Below, piece by piece: positions 38,153 to 49,948 of a stretch of DNA of 64,000 bases (its first letter is position 1; every line of letters starts with the position of its first letter). Position numbers and translations under genes: made by a program. Origin of the DNA: Megaleporinus macrocephalus. Taxonomy: Eukaryota; Chordata; Actinopteri; Characiformes; Anostomidae. The notes below the pieces were generated by a model, which was not told the DNA's origin, did no database searches, and was given only the letters and a program-made list of their open reading frames with translations. The stretch is from contig CM038710.1 in NCBI GenBank assembly GCA_021613375.1, positions 29,139,763-29,203,762 of the forward strand. Reading direction: 5' to 3'.

Positions 38153-39311
38153 TTAACGGCAGTAAAATTGATGTAATAAGAAGGTTGGGCTCGGCCCTGT
38201 GGGGTTGTTGCATGTGGGTGAGTGGTGCTGCCTTATTAAAGTTAGAGAAATAACTTTGATGAGTGCGTACAGGCTCTGCTGAACAACTCTACATTCAGGT
38301 CATGGAAAAAAGGCAAATGCTAATTCTCAATTAATGTTGGTTGAGCTTGTATCTGAGAGCGTCTCCTTAGTTGCAAAGATCTACGGAGATGTTAAAATGA
38401 CTGGAAATCGGATTAAGAACTCTCCAACATGTTATAAAAACCTGGAACTATCAACTTTGCAGAACTTTTTTCCCTTGATGGCATGTGCATATTCCAGGAC
38501 TACAATGCTAAGATTCCTTTGGGCTCAGATTTGGTTCATTTGGTCAGATGCTGAAGAAGACTATGACCACAGGCCTACATCAAAGTATGAACCTGTTGTT
38601 GCTCATAATTAAGTGTTTTGGTCAGCATACAATTCTGTAAACACGGCGGTTCATGCAATGCTTTATAGATCAGCTGAAATAAACCAGCATTCAGGTTCAT
38701 CTGGCAAATATTAAAAGAGCTGAACTGCCTGTAGAGAAAAACAATCTCTCTCCCGTGTTTAGTTGCTTAAATTAACTAATAAACTGTCACTCAATGTTTC
38801 ACAAAATCAAACTTAGCACACTTAAAAATTACACTGATGTAGTAACATACTTCACATTTTATCTTGTACTTTATACCCGTCTGCCTACGTCTTTTAAAAC
38901 CTGCCCGCTTGAAGCAACTTGAGTTTCTGCTTCACAATAAACCAGCTCCACCGTTCAGGTGATGACATGTTCCAGATCTTTCAAAGGCTGCCAGTGGCCT
39001 TGAGTCTTTGTAGTGAGAGCTCAGTTCATTGGGTTTGCAGCCAAGCTGTGCCCTCGTTCCTTTTCCAGATTTATGCTGCGGTCCAGGGAACAATGATGTG
39101 CTGTTTTGCTCCCTTTGAAATATGAAATATATAACCTCTATCTATGCTTCTTTACGACGCTGGTATTAAATATTAGTCTTCTGACATCAGTTTACACATT
39201 TATCCCCTACAGAGGTTCCTTATGCAGCTCCTATTACTATAATTACATTATATTGCTTTAAGTGCATGTAAAAACTGTGACTACCTTACTGTTTTTTAAT
39301 GATCTCTCCAG
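38153..39311. other. non-coding DNA, no gene recognised
   Basis: No supportable gene. A 92-codon open frame at 38334-38612 has neither domain nor splice signals that I trust. Confidence 0.5.
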
Positions 39312-39416
39312 GATGACACTTAACAGCCCAGCTCCTGCCCTCTGTCACGAGAATGTGCTGTGTTTCTGCTTTGTGGAGCTGCTGAAACTGGCTATTGATG
39401 CTCCAGTGGCCAGAGG
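39312..39416 (+). other. exon-like block with good splice sites, unidentified
   Basis: A pyrimidine-rich acceptor (ttttttaatgatctctccag) precedes 39312, and a donor (gagg|gtatgt) follows 39416. The 105 bp between is open in one frame and less AT-rich than its flanks. The predicted peptide contains CFCFVELLKLAIDAPVAR and matches nothing I know. It could be an exon of a non-coding RNA or a chance pairing. Confidence 0.2.
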
Positions 39417-40055
39417 GTATGTTTTAGCCTCTCCTCACCTGCTCATTAGTCACAGCGACTCGTGTATAAAAGCCCATGTACCATGCAGAAGGACATTGCT
39501 TGCCGCAGTGCAATGTCACATCTTTGGCAGATCTTTATCAAAGAAGGACACAGCAACTGCAAGACTGCAATGATTCTAGGAAAGCACACAGCATCTACCT
39601 GAACCTCCAACCTTGATCAGCCGTGCTGTACACCAGTGGTTCTCACAACGTTTTCTTAGCAGATGCAATCGCAACGTAGCATTTTGTCACTAGTATCAGT
39701 ATTGTCTGTATATTTAAGGCTGATCACTGAGCATCATTACGAGCCCACATTGCTTAAGTTTATATGTAGGCATGTAATAAAACACACGTTTCACAACAGA
39801 GTACATAGTGCTGTATCTGCCCCATGATACGTGTAGCCACCATGACTGGTGCTCTGATAACAGATGAATTTAGGTGATGTCTTAATGTCAATCAATACCA
39901 CAACATCATTGAACAGCTATAAAAACCTGTTTAATGTTAAACTTTCAAATATTCCAAGTATTTCACAAGAGAGATGCTGAGTTTAGTTAATGTTCAGGGA
40001 CACATAATGAATGACTTAAGAATGACTTTAGATACGTTTTTATTAATGGTCTAAT
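39417..40055. other. non-coding DNA, no gene recognised
   Basis: No element recognised. A TATA-like gtataaaag lies at about 39473 without other promoter evidence. Confidence 0.5.
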
Positions 40056-40330
40056 ACAGGAGTATTTCATTCGAATTCAGTAAGGTCCAGTTAGAGGAAA
40101 TTTCTTCAGGTCAAGGTCCGGACCGTCATCATTTGTAGCTTGTGTTATGATTCAGTGCCCTATCCTGTATACTGAAGTAGCTATAAAACTTCAAATTAAT
40201 GTTTTTCATCAAGTAAAAACAGGCTACATTAAAAAAAAAACAATGTGTTTGAAAAAAAGTGCATCTTAAAGTGCTTCTTTATAGAAATTCTGTGTAATGA
40301 GTAATTAAAAAAGGAATATTACCTTTAATC
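40056..40330 (+). mobile_element. partial copy of the hAT element found at 51762
   Basis: Shares attcagtaaggtcca, aaggtccggaccgt and ttatgattcagtgccctatc, in order, with the left part of the element at 51762. The right end is missing. Confidence 0.7.
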
Positions 40331-41611
40331 TTTGTTTTATGTTTGACATTTCTGGCTATCTGGTGGCTTATTGTTTAGAATTTTTGAATTAGTTCATGTT
40401 TAATCATGTGACAAAAGACAGCTGTTTGCATATATACATATACACTAGATGGCATATGTGTAGATCCCACCATCACACTTACAAGAGTTTGTTGAACATT
40501 ATGGGCATTAATACAGAAGATTTTTTACTAATTTTGCAACTATAAGAGCCTCTATGCTGTTGAAAATGTTTCCCACAAGTTTTTAGATGTGTCTGTGGAC
40601 ATATAGATTAGATCTGTAAGGTCAGACACTCACAATTGCCTGGCTCACAACTGACATTACAGTTCATTCGAAAGTTGTTTTGTGTGGTAGAGGCCAGGGC
40701 TCCATGCAGGCCATTGTTCCTCTATACTACACTCCAGAAACCTTCGCTTTGTGCCCAGTGACACGCTCTTGGAAATACAGGAAACAGGAAATAGCCTGGA
40801 AAAGTGAGAAGTAGATATAACAATTTTTCAACGTTTTTGTGTTCTGTAGCAATAACAATACCCTTCACTAGAATTAAATTTATGGGCTCAAACCCTGTCA
40901 AATTCTGATTCCACTGCTCCAGTGATGGCACATTTTTCCAGTTCATGCTTCATATAGTAATCATAAGTTGTGTGCATCTCTTAGCCATCGAAACTCATTT
41001 CGTAAGATACGCTTCACGCAGCACTTCTTGTCCTGATGTTGCTTTCAGAGGCAGCTTGGAAAGGTGTAGTGACTGATGCAACAAAGGCTAGATGATTTCT
41101 ACATGCTTAGGCACTCAGTTTGCACGGTCTACAGTTTGATAGCTGAGGGTCCATTTCATCATCATATTTCATCTCTTTACACTTGTTTTGCTTCTATTTA
41201 TATGAATTCTTTTGTTTGCTACTGAGTGGTCATGTGTCAAGACTTTGAACCATCATTGCATCTGCTCTTCCTTTCATTGGCTATCTATCCTTAAATGTGT
41301 ATCTTCAATAGGATTGACAAGAGATTAGAAATCACCTCTTGAGGTACAAAGTAGTATTACAAAAGTACAGTAAAGGCCAGGGTTAGCTGGTTAACGCGCC
41401 AGCTTCAGTAGATATTATTTTGACCTTTTTAATGTACCATCAAAACTTTAACTTCTTCACATTCTGTTGATAATTCTGATGTTATGTGTGGATTGGTTTA
41501 AACTATAAATCTTACATTACCTTTACATTACCATCTTCACTCCGCTCTTCTCCTTGTTATAGACCTGTTAGCAGTGGGTGTCTCTGGCTCTCAGAACTCA
41601 TGCATTAGGTA
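40331..41611. other. non-coding DNA, no gene recognised
   Basis: AT-rich DNA, nothing supportable. Confidence 0.5.
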
Positions 41612-42125
41612 GTGTGTTCTCATATTTTTAGCCATATAGAGTGTTACTAATATACAATTTCCCTAGTGGAACTCAAAAAAGGCAAGCTTTCCAACTGATC
41701 ACCTTATATCAAGCTAAAGTGTGTGTGTGTTGGTGAGCAGTAGCCCTGTTTGTAAGGGAGTAGCTGTGAACACTGGCACCCCCTGGTGTGTTCTCATATT
41801 TTTAGCATAGTGTGTTACTAATATACAATTTCACTAGTGGAACTCAAAGGCAAGCTTTCCAACTGATCACATTATATCAAGCTAAAGTGTGTGTGTTGGG
41901 GTGTAGTAGGCCTGTTTGTTTGGGTGTAGCTGTGAACACTGGCGCCCTCTGGTGTGTTCTCATATTTTTAGCCATATAGTGTGTTACTAATATACAAATT
42001 CACTAGTGGAACTCAAAAAAAGGCAAGCTTTCTAACTGATCACCTTATATCAAGCTAAAGTGTGTGTGTTGGGGAGTAGTAGGCCTGTTTGTTTGGGAGT
42101 AGCTGTGAACACTGGCGCCCCCTAG
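41612..42125. repeat. three tandem copies of a 166-174 bp unit
   Basis: Units begin at 41612, 41786 and 41952 with gtgtgttctcatatttttag. Each contains a caagctttc...actgatcac segment, a short GT run and an end like ctgtgaacactggcgccc. They are highly similar, so the triplication is fairly recent. Confidence 0.96.
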
Positions 42126-42249
42126 GTTTAAACGCTTGCAGTAATGCTGGCATAGTTGGAGTTAAAACACATATTTTCTCTCAAGGCGAAACTGTGTTGT
42201 CAGTGTTTTCACATATGCCGCTTTGAAAATCACTCTTTGTACTGCCAGG

Positions 42250-42860
42250 ACCCAAGTAGGTTTTTAGTGTCATGCCAAACGAATACGAGCCGGTGCGCAG
42301 CCTCACACCTCAGCAGAGACAACATGAGCCGAAGCGTCTTTGTCCGGCACAGGCCGTCTGTCATCTCCCTTGTGAATCGCAGCAAATGTTCTCATCATGC
42401 TCAGCTTTCAAGGCTTTTGGTTTTGGATCCGAGCCGCTGAAACGCAGGCCCGGCGCCCAGGAGGAGTAATGGCCGAGCCTTTCATTCTCTCTCCATTACT
42501 GTCATCGGGTAAAAAGAGAGATGAGCTCGTTTTCTCACTGCTGTGCTCTCGGATATGGTTTACTAGCTTTTTTTTCACTGAATGGCGCCATTTTAAGTCT
42601 CCAGAGAGGGACGCGGTCTCGGAGAGCTCGAGGCCAGTCAACAAACCACATACACAGCACGCCCACACGCGCGCGCCCGCTGCTCTCCCGCGCACGCGCT
42701 TCCCCTGCGCCTTCATTGACTGAACTGTCGGATTTTCCATTTGAATGGAGGGATATGGTTTGGTTTTCGATTGTAAATCCACCCACCCCCTCGTTTTGGA
42801 CGGGTGCTATATTTAAAGTGGTTTGCTCATTCTTCCTTTCTTGCTTTCTGTCTTTCACCA
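42250..42860. promoter_or_regulatory. GC-rich, CpG-containing island, promoter or enhancer candidate
   Basis: A sharp rise in G+C and CpG over AT-rich flanks, for example 42440-42470 and 42600-42715. An E2F/YY1-like aatggcgccattttaa lies at about 42581-42596 and a TATA-like gctatatttaaa at about 42807. Open frames on both strands overlap and look like side effects of composition. It may be an alternative promoter in the interval between amigo1 and the next gene, or a distal regulatory element. Confidence 0.4.
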
Positions 42861-43329
42861 CAGCCAAGAGTAAAAGACTGACAAGAAAAACCGTCTCGTT
42901 CAAATTCTGTCTGTGCTTGTAATCAGCCTCCACATCCGCTCACACTGCTAAACCCAGTACTGTACAGCACCGGGATATACAACACCTTACAACTGTTCAG
43001 CATTACAGCAGTCACTGCTAGTGAACTTTGTGATGTTAGTGATGTTTTGGACAGTATATGTCCCTGTCCTGATTTCTGTGGCCTAAAATTCTGCTTTCTT
43101 TACACATAAAACTAAATCTAAACTGAAGTGTGGACACTAAACATCAAATCTTGGCCAATTTGTGTAAATTGTATGAAATGCAAATCTATTTACTATATAC
43201 AACACTGTTTTCGAAAATGCAAAAACTAAATATATTGTTGTGCAAATAATTTAAATCTTATATTTATTTGAAAATAGTTTGAAGACAACATATTAAATAT
43301 TAAAATCTCTCTTTTTTTAATATAAGCAC
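42861..43329. other. non-coding DNA, no gene recognised
   Basis: AT-rich, nothing recognised. Confidence 0.5.
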
Positions 43330-44225
43330 ATAGGCCCAAATAAAAAAAAAAGGTGGTCCAGGGTCATGCTTACCACTGTGTTACATCACCCAGCTGCTGT
43401 AGTTTTGAAGGTGAAATGTTTCCCCATTCTTGCTTGATATGTGAATTCAGCTGCTCACCAGTTTGGATCTCCCTTTGTTGTTTTTTCGATTCATATTGCA
43501 CCAAATGGGTGACAGGTCCGAACTACAGGCAGGTCAGTTCAGAACCCTGACTTGCTTTGCTTTAATGCTGTTGTAATACGTGCAGAATGTGGTTTGGTAC
43601 TGAAATAAGCAGCGCCTTCCCTCAAAAAAACACTGTCTGAATGTCATTAATGATGCCTTCATACATATCATCTGTGCCATGTACACTAATATAACCACAT
43701 GTTATCAAATGGATGCTGGTATTTGAACTTTGTGGTCACACACATCCATGACTTCAGAAAAAAAAAATAATAATTTTGTTTCTAAATCCTGTTTACATTT
43801 TGTTTCTTCTTTGTATGGCTGACAAACTGTGTTCACAGACAGTGGTACACTACAAATATTCACACTACAGAATTGTGTCTGTTTTTAAAGCAGTACCTGA
43901 GAGCCCAAGGATAACAGCCTTCCAGTATTGTTTTGGCCTTGTCTTCTGCATGTAGAGATTTCTCTGGATTCTCAGAATCTTTTAATAATGTCATGTACCA
44001 TAGATGATGAAAGTCTCTAAGTTCTTTGATATTTTATTCAGAGAAACGTTATGTTGGAATATTTTCCTGTGCACAGAGAGTGGTGATGTCCTGCCTATCT
44101 TCTCTGAGATTTTCTTGTTAAACGCAATCATGTGGGGTGTGTATTGACAAGAACCGTGCAATACAATGCATAGTGTGATACCGGGGATATGATTCAATAT
44201 TTTACTTTTTAAATATAATTTTAGG
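43330..44225 (-). mobile_element. decayed DNA-transposon-like repeat
   Basis: Contains aggtggtccagggtcatgct, gacagtggtacactac, tgcatgtagagatttctctg and taccatagatgatgaaagtc in the order I remember from a widespread fish repeat. No intact frame remains. The last 130 bp (tgtgtattgacaagaac..) belong to another dispersed repeat that recurs at 54430-54600. Family assignment is from memory and uncertain. Confidence 0.4.
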
Positions 44226-44689
44226 AAAAACCGCCACAGTCTAAAAACACTCTACCATATGTACAGGCTTGCTAATACTTACATTAATAGTGCGCTCTTC
44301 TTCTACACAAATTGAACCACTGTCTGCTACAAATGTTTGATTGTAAACTACTGATTAAAAATGTATAGTGTTTTTGAGAATTAATACAATATCAAAAACA
44401 CAATAGCATGATATTTGATATTTTTACATCTTTTTCATACCCCTACCAATCAACTTCCTATTCTATGATTAGTTATGAGATGTTTCACCATGTGTTTTTT
44501 AGTATTACACAATTGTATGTGAAACATGTTGCTGGTGTCTAATTTAAAACAGGTCTTGTTTAAAAAATATTAAACATTCTCAGTTTCTCATGTATTGCCT
44601 TTGTACAATTTTCAATTGAATGTATGCTTTTAAATGATTTGCACATCATTGCATCATTCTGTTTTTTGTGTCCCGACTTGTTGAGTGGT
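44226..44689. other. non-coding DNA, no gene recognised
   Basis: AT-rich, nothing recognised. Confidence 0.5.
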
Positions 44690-44790
44690 CGATAATCCTC
44701 ACGGACACTGGTGTGGTGGTGGTGTGTTGGTGTATATTGTGCTGGTATGAGTGGATAAGACAGAGTGTTTAAACACTGTGTCCACTCATT
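44690..44790 (-). mobile_element. fragment of the repeat found at 52560, reverse orientation
   Basis: Reverse complement reads ccactcataccagcacaata and acacaccaccaccacaccag, matching atccactcatgccagcacaa and accaccaccatgtgagtg at 52626-52675. Confidence 0.65.
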
Positions 44791-46079
44791 AAAACTAATT
44801 GCTTTGAGCTGCACATTAGGCTTATGTTTGTCACTAATCTGCAGTCATCATCTATGTGGGCAGATAAAATGATGTCCTGTTTCATCGAGCTGGGAGTCGA
44901 GAGTAAAGCACTCAGTCATTTCAACAGCAGCACAGCAAAAACAGCTGATTGTGTTTGGAGCTAAATGTCACACTGTGTGTCTGATTTCTAATCACATCTG
45001 CTTTGTTATTAAAAATGTGTGTAAACGTGCCTTCTCGCTCTCAACATTGGCTCTACAGCGAGATTTCTAAAGTGAGATTTCTTTGTTTAAAGAATAAGAA
45101 AAGCCATTTGAATTATTATTTTTTTGATAAATAAAAAGAGTCTGATGGCCGTCTCTGCCGCTGTATGACTAATACTAGGTATTAGCTTCTAGATGAGTGG
45201 CTAGCAATCAGGATTTATTGTGCTGTAGGATTATTAGCCCAGTGATTGGATAACATATCGGGGTAATGCAAGCTAGGGACTGTAGTGAGACACTGAGTGA
45301 CTAAAACAAGAAAATGATACATCATTGTGATTTATTTTAAAATCCATTAAGCTGAGGGTGCAATGCTGTAGTACAAGACAACTAACACATTAAATGCTAC
45401 TTTTAGGCTGGAATGTTTCTTTAAGAGTGTCCAGCATCTTCTCAACATTGAAAGCATCATCAGAAACCCTCCTGGAATGACTGGAATTATGGGATTGAAC
45501 GGTGTCTAGCAACGTACATACTCAGATACGTCTGGACATACTCACATCTACTCGCCTCTAATATAATGACTTTGTGGGCATGTGCCTCACATCCTTTTCT
45601 TCCTACCTTGTGTGGTTGTGGGATACGTCATGCTGGCTAGATGAAGCTATCCATTTGTACATGATGTGTTACTGCAGTGTTTGTAATTAGTATTGTGTAT
45701 TCTGACACTAGTTTTAACAGAAAATGGAATATCATTGTTTATGTTTTGATCAGGTGATGAATCACAAAGCAGACTCAAAATGAATGTTATGCATATTAAT
45801 TATTATATATTAATATTAATATTAATTGGTGGAAACGATACACACTGTGAAGTAAATACAGTTAGATATCACCCTACGAAAGATATTTTTTTGGCAAGTC
45901 AACACTGGTTCATTAAAAAAACACAAGACAGTCCAGCACTGCACTCTAAACCATTACCAGATTGGGGGCAATTAAATGTATTTTCTTCTAAAATATTGCT
46001 TGTTTACGTTAATTGTGCTTTCACTGGTGCGGTGGTTTGTTTGGGGGATTGGAATTTTACCAACAAATGTGTGAAATGC
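44791..46079. other. non-coding DNA, no gene recognised
   Basis: No gene recognised. An open frame from 45780 runs through AT-rich DNA into the LINE fragment and has no independent support. Confidence 0.5.
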
Positions 46080-46530
46080 AGCAGCCTGTGTTCTTACTGG
46101 GGAAAAGAAAGTTTGAGGACATCACTCTGGTTTTGCGAAGCCTACACTGGCCGTTTGTTAAGTTCTACACTGACCACAAGATCTTTCTTATGACATTTAA
46201 AGCTCTTAATGGCCCAGACATGACATGATCTGTTGATCACTTCGCTCAGCGGGCTTACTGCAAACTCCTTACAGGTCAGCTAAACTCTGACATAGCATTC
46301 CAGAGAACATCAGGGAGTTAAATTAATGTGTTTTTAATCCAGATTAAAAACACATTTGTATAGTATATGCAGAAGTATTGTTGTTTGTTATTTGTATTTG
46401 TGTTATTATTTTTATTTAAAGGGTTCTGTTTTTTTCTAATGTTTAGCTTATATTACTGTGTTAAACACTTTGGGACTTTGTAACTAAAATTAAAGTGCTA
46501 CATATAAAGATAACATTTATTAACTATTTA
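46080..46530 (+). mobile_element. LINE 3' end with last reverse-transcriptase codons
   Basis: The translated run LRSLHWPFVKFYTDHKIF, followed by TFKALNGPDM, is the decayed form of the LHWLPV...FKI...YKALNG signature near the C-terminus of fish CR1/L2/Rex-type LINEs. A UTR with aaacactttgggactttgta and aaagtgctacatataaagat follows. The copy is 5'-truncated and frameshifted. Confidence 0.75.
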
Positions 46531-46549
46531 TTCTGACAATAACAAAAAA

Positions 46550-46598
46550 ACAACAACAACAACAACAACAATAATGATGATTAATGATGATGATGATG

Positions 46599-46642
<44 letters not shown>

Positions 46643-46654
46643 TATTATTATTAT

Positions 46655-46689
<35 letters not shown>

Positions 46690-46690
46690 T
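46550..46690. repeat. compound trinucleotide microsatellite
   Basis: Successive runs of CAA (46550-46570), GAT (46584-46600), TTA/ATT (46600-46655) and GTA (46656-46690), in the tail of the LINE copy. Confidence 0.97.
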
Positions 46691-47139
46691 TATGATCATG
46701 ACAGAAAAAGTTGTTATGAGCTGTCAATCAAGCTGCTCATTAGTCATATCTACACAGTTCATAAATATTTATAATAGCTATATGATATTTATATATCATA
46801 ATTTTCATTCAAGCTTAATTTAACTCTCAAGTTTAATACTGTACATGCATATGTAATATTTAATATTTGTATTATGTTTTATATGTTTCCTGGGAAGCAA
46901 TGTGTAAGATGATGTAATCAATTTGTAAAGGCTTTTGTTTTAAATGTTCTGAATTAAAGAAACACAGCAAACAAAACAAGCAACACCAATAGCAGCAAAC
47001 CAAGAGTTAACATTTTAGAGTGATAAGAAAACGGGAGGAGGGGTGAAGAGGGGGAGGAGGAACTGTGTGGAGGCACAGTAACAAAAACAGCCTGTTTAAT
47101 TCTAAGGGATGAAGAGAAACTGGCCTTTTAAAAATTAAT

Positions 47140-47310
47140 TATTACCACTTTATTACCATGTGTTTTCATCTCTCCAGTGTTTTACTGATATTCTTGTTCA
47201 TAGCACTTTAAGATTTTGTGGCTGAAATGAAAAGTGATGCATAAATGTTCTTCTTCTTGTCATTCTTCTTCTTATTATTTTTATTTATATTATTTTTATT
47301 ATTATTATTA
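47140..47310 (+). mobile_element. second LINE 3' tail fragment
   Basis: tcatagcactttaagatttt, then aaaagtgatgcataaatgtt and a TTA-rich tail parallel the tail at 46470-46510. Only the UTR end remains. Confidence 0.5.
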
Positions 47311-47572
47311 CAACATATGTATCACATATGTATTGTATCATGGTGCAGATACCACAATGCAAATCATATCATGAAGTGATGTATTGTTACAGCCCGGAGT
47401 CTGGAGAAAGAAGGATAAGAGAAAAGTTAGGATAATAAGTAATCAGCTAACAAGCTTACAAGATTTTACACCGTAGGGAGACTAGGAGGCTGAGTGCTTG
47501 ATCTGTGTGCATGTGTGTGTGTGCGTGTTGAAATGCTGTACACTGACTCAGTCACATCTCTCTTTACTGCAG

Positions 47573-47706
47573 AAGCTGTAAGTGGGTCAGAGACTGGAGC
47601 AGCTCTCCTCACTGTTACAGAGGAGAAAACAGCCTTCAGCATCAGCCACCCAGACCCTACAGCCCTGCACGCAAAATGTCGGAAACTGAGATTCCTGCAG
47701 ACTTAG
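47573..47706 (+). other. possible terminal coding exon, unidentified
   Basis: The acceptor cacatctctctttactgcag ends at 47572. From there one frame is open to a TAG at 47704-47706 and gives about 44 codons (including TEEKTAFSISHPDPTALHAK). Composition is more balanced than in the flanks, as in coding DNA. I recognise no family. No upstream exon is evident, so it could be spurious or transposon-derived. Confidence 0.25.
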
Positions 47707-47948
47707 AATCAACTGCTGTTCTATAAAATGGACACTGCTGATTTACTTTCACCACAATACAGCAGTGATTACTCAGCACTTTTATTCTTTATGAAGTTTT
47801 TTTAAGACTTTCTATTCTATCTTTTCCCAGTAAAGTATTCTGGAACATTTGAAAGCAGAAGGTTTGGGCACTTCGGATCAATTACATGATTTTGTTGCTT
47901 TGTTGGTCAACACATCCTCTACCTAGAACATACCTCAGCTCATATTAA

Positions 47949-48361
47949 AGGAGCAATATGTACATTACAAAATGAACTAACATTATCAACAGAATGTCAG
48001 TAAACAACAGTTTTAAACCTCTGTATCATGTTACCGGGACATCTAATGAAGTTAGCTAGCCCTGACCTGTGGTCTCTGTAATACTACTACAATGTAATGC
48101 CATACAGCCTAGCTGAAGCTCTTGGCAAGCATATTATACATTATAATCATCAGACCAACAAAAGCAGTGATACAAATAGAAGCTAAAAGACTTAACATTG
48201 GTGTTGCTTCCACTGCTGGAGAATACAGGGTTAAAATTTGATGCTGAGCTCCCAATGTGTCTTCTAGTCTTGCATGAACTGAATTTGTTTGGGGGATATG
48301 TTGCCCACTGTTGTTGTAGGATGAATTCTACAGGTTTTGTGTCATCTTACAAATTGCTCCT
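47949..48361 (+). mobile_element. MITE with TTAA target-site duplication
   Basis: 413 bp, beginning aggagcaatatgtaca and ending cttacaaattgctcct. The outer nine bases are perfect inverted repeats. TTAA stands immediately outside on both sides (47945-47948 and 48362-48365), as for piggyBac or Kolobok elements. No coding capacity. Confidence 0.85.
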
Positions 48362-48365
48362 TTAA

Positions 48366-49480
48366 TGTTTTAGTAATTATTAATAAAATTAATAAAAAAA
48401 GAAAACAAAGCATGAATTGTGACCTATTTTTTTTTTAATCGATTGCATCAACCATGCTACTTTTCTGAAAACTCTGATAGCTCTTTCAAAAAATTATTTT
48501 ATAGCGCAATTATAAAATATGCATAGAAATGATTCCTGGCTTGATTATCTTTGTACCCAATCTAAAGCCCTACCAACGGTCTCTTGATTATATTAGCCTT
48601 TAATATTAGGTTACAGTATAGTTTCCGATATTAAGAATTTCTACTGTTCTCTTCTCAAAGCTGACTGACCACCTTTGCAGCCACGCCCCTCAAAACGACT
48701 AGAATTATGGGTCAGTGTCTAGTGACCATCTCTGGAACTACTGATACTCTTCATCTGATGTTTAATTAATACTATGGTTTAAGCCACAGCTGCTGTCTGC
48801 CTTATGCTGAGCTAATGTGAATGTGTACATATTCATAGTTCAGATATCGCTGATTAGCTCTACATTATTAAAGACCTGAGCAGAGACTGCTGTGACTTTT
48901 TAATAGAAAAGCTTTAAAAAAAAAAAACTAACACGGCTGCCCCAGTGCTTATGTGGGCCTCTGAAAAGGATTCATTTGAAAGTTATAAAATATTTGCTGT
49001 GATGTGTGTACTGGCCCATAATGGCCAAAAGCATAGTCACTGTGCTGTGTGCTCAAGGAAGTCATTCTCTTCAGCACCATGAAGCACTGATGTAACAGCG
49101 CCCCTGTGTGGTGCCCTGAGATATGGACAATGAGCTCTTACATCAAATCAGAGGGATGGAATGAGAGAAAGTGGAGAAAGAGCAAGTGCAGTTCAGATAC
49201 TTTACTTAAATGTCTGGCAAATGTATATTATTGTTGTGTAAGTTAAAGAAGGACGTATTTTCCTTCTTATGCATTTTTTATTGAACAACCGAGGCTACAA
49301 TGAGGTCAATGTAACAATTATATAATACTGACATGCAAATGCAGGTGTGCCTAAACGATCACGATCAGTCCAGCTGCTCAGGAAAAAAAAGCAATTAGGA
49401 AAAGTGGCTGGACTGATAGAGATCGTTATTGGAGCGACAGCTTATGGCACTGAGCCCCTGATGCGGTTGGATCATGCAGT
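48366..49480. other. non-coding DNA, no gene recognised
   Basis: AT-rich with nothing recognised. Confidence 0.5.
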
Positions 49481-49726
49481 ATGAGTCATATTTCTCTGAC
49501 AGTCTCTATGTGTGTTTGTGTTTATTTCTGGGCGCGTCTTGCCACATTTATAGTCGTTTATAAGCGGCTGTCGCGCGGGGAGATGGTTGAACTGTTATTT
49601 CTCATTGGCAGCTTAGAGTCTATGGTCTCCAGGGTTGTCATGGAGACCATTGTATTTTGCCTCTTCTATGATTGGCGCTGCTGGGGTGAGCAAGTATGTG
49701 CTATTTCTGTCTTTATTCAACACCTT

Positions 49727-49730
<4 letters not shown>
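49481..49730. promoter_or_regulatory. candidate regulatory element with a perfect 10 bp inverted repeat
   Basis: A patch of balanced composition. At 49622-49650, atggtctcca and tggagaccat are perfect inverted repeats around a 9 base loop, and the centre gttgtcatggagac resembles an RFX X-box. It may be a protein-binding palindrome or fold as a hairpin in RNA. Confidence 0.3.

Positions 49731-49759
<29 letters not shown>
49729..49759. repeat. (CA)n microsatellite
   Basis: About 15 CA units. Confidence 0.97.
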
Positions 49760-49762
<3 letters not shown>

Positions 49763-49875
49763 TCAAGGAGGAGTGGCAGGTGTTGGTGTTAAAATTTTGC
49801 GTCAACTGTGATTTTCTCCCACCATGAAACTCTGTGATCGTCTAAAAAGGTTCAATCAATTATTGCAGTGAAAAA

Positions 49876-49879
<4 letters not shown>

Positions 49880-49944
<65 letters not shown>
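49880..49944. repeat. (AT)n microsatellite
   Basis: About 32 AT units. Confidence 0.97.

Positions 49945-49948
<4 letters not shown>

Noticed and set aside
42397..42933. Overlapping 108-133 codon frames on both strands in the CpG-rich island
   Set aside because: Mutually overlapping, no domain, no splice support. Explained by high G+C and few stop codons.
46013..46228. Host protein-coding gene
   Set aside because: The recognisable part is the decayed LINE C-terminal signature (LHW...KALNG).
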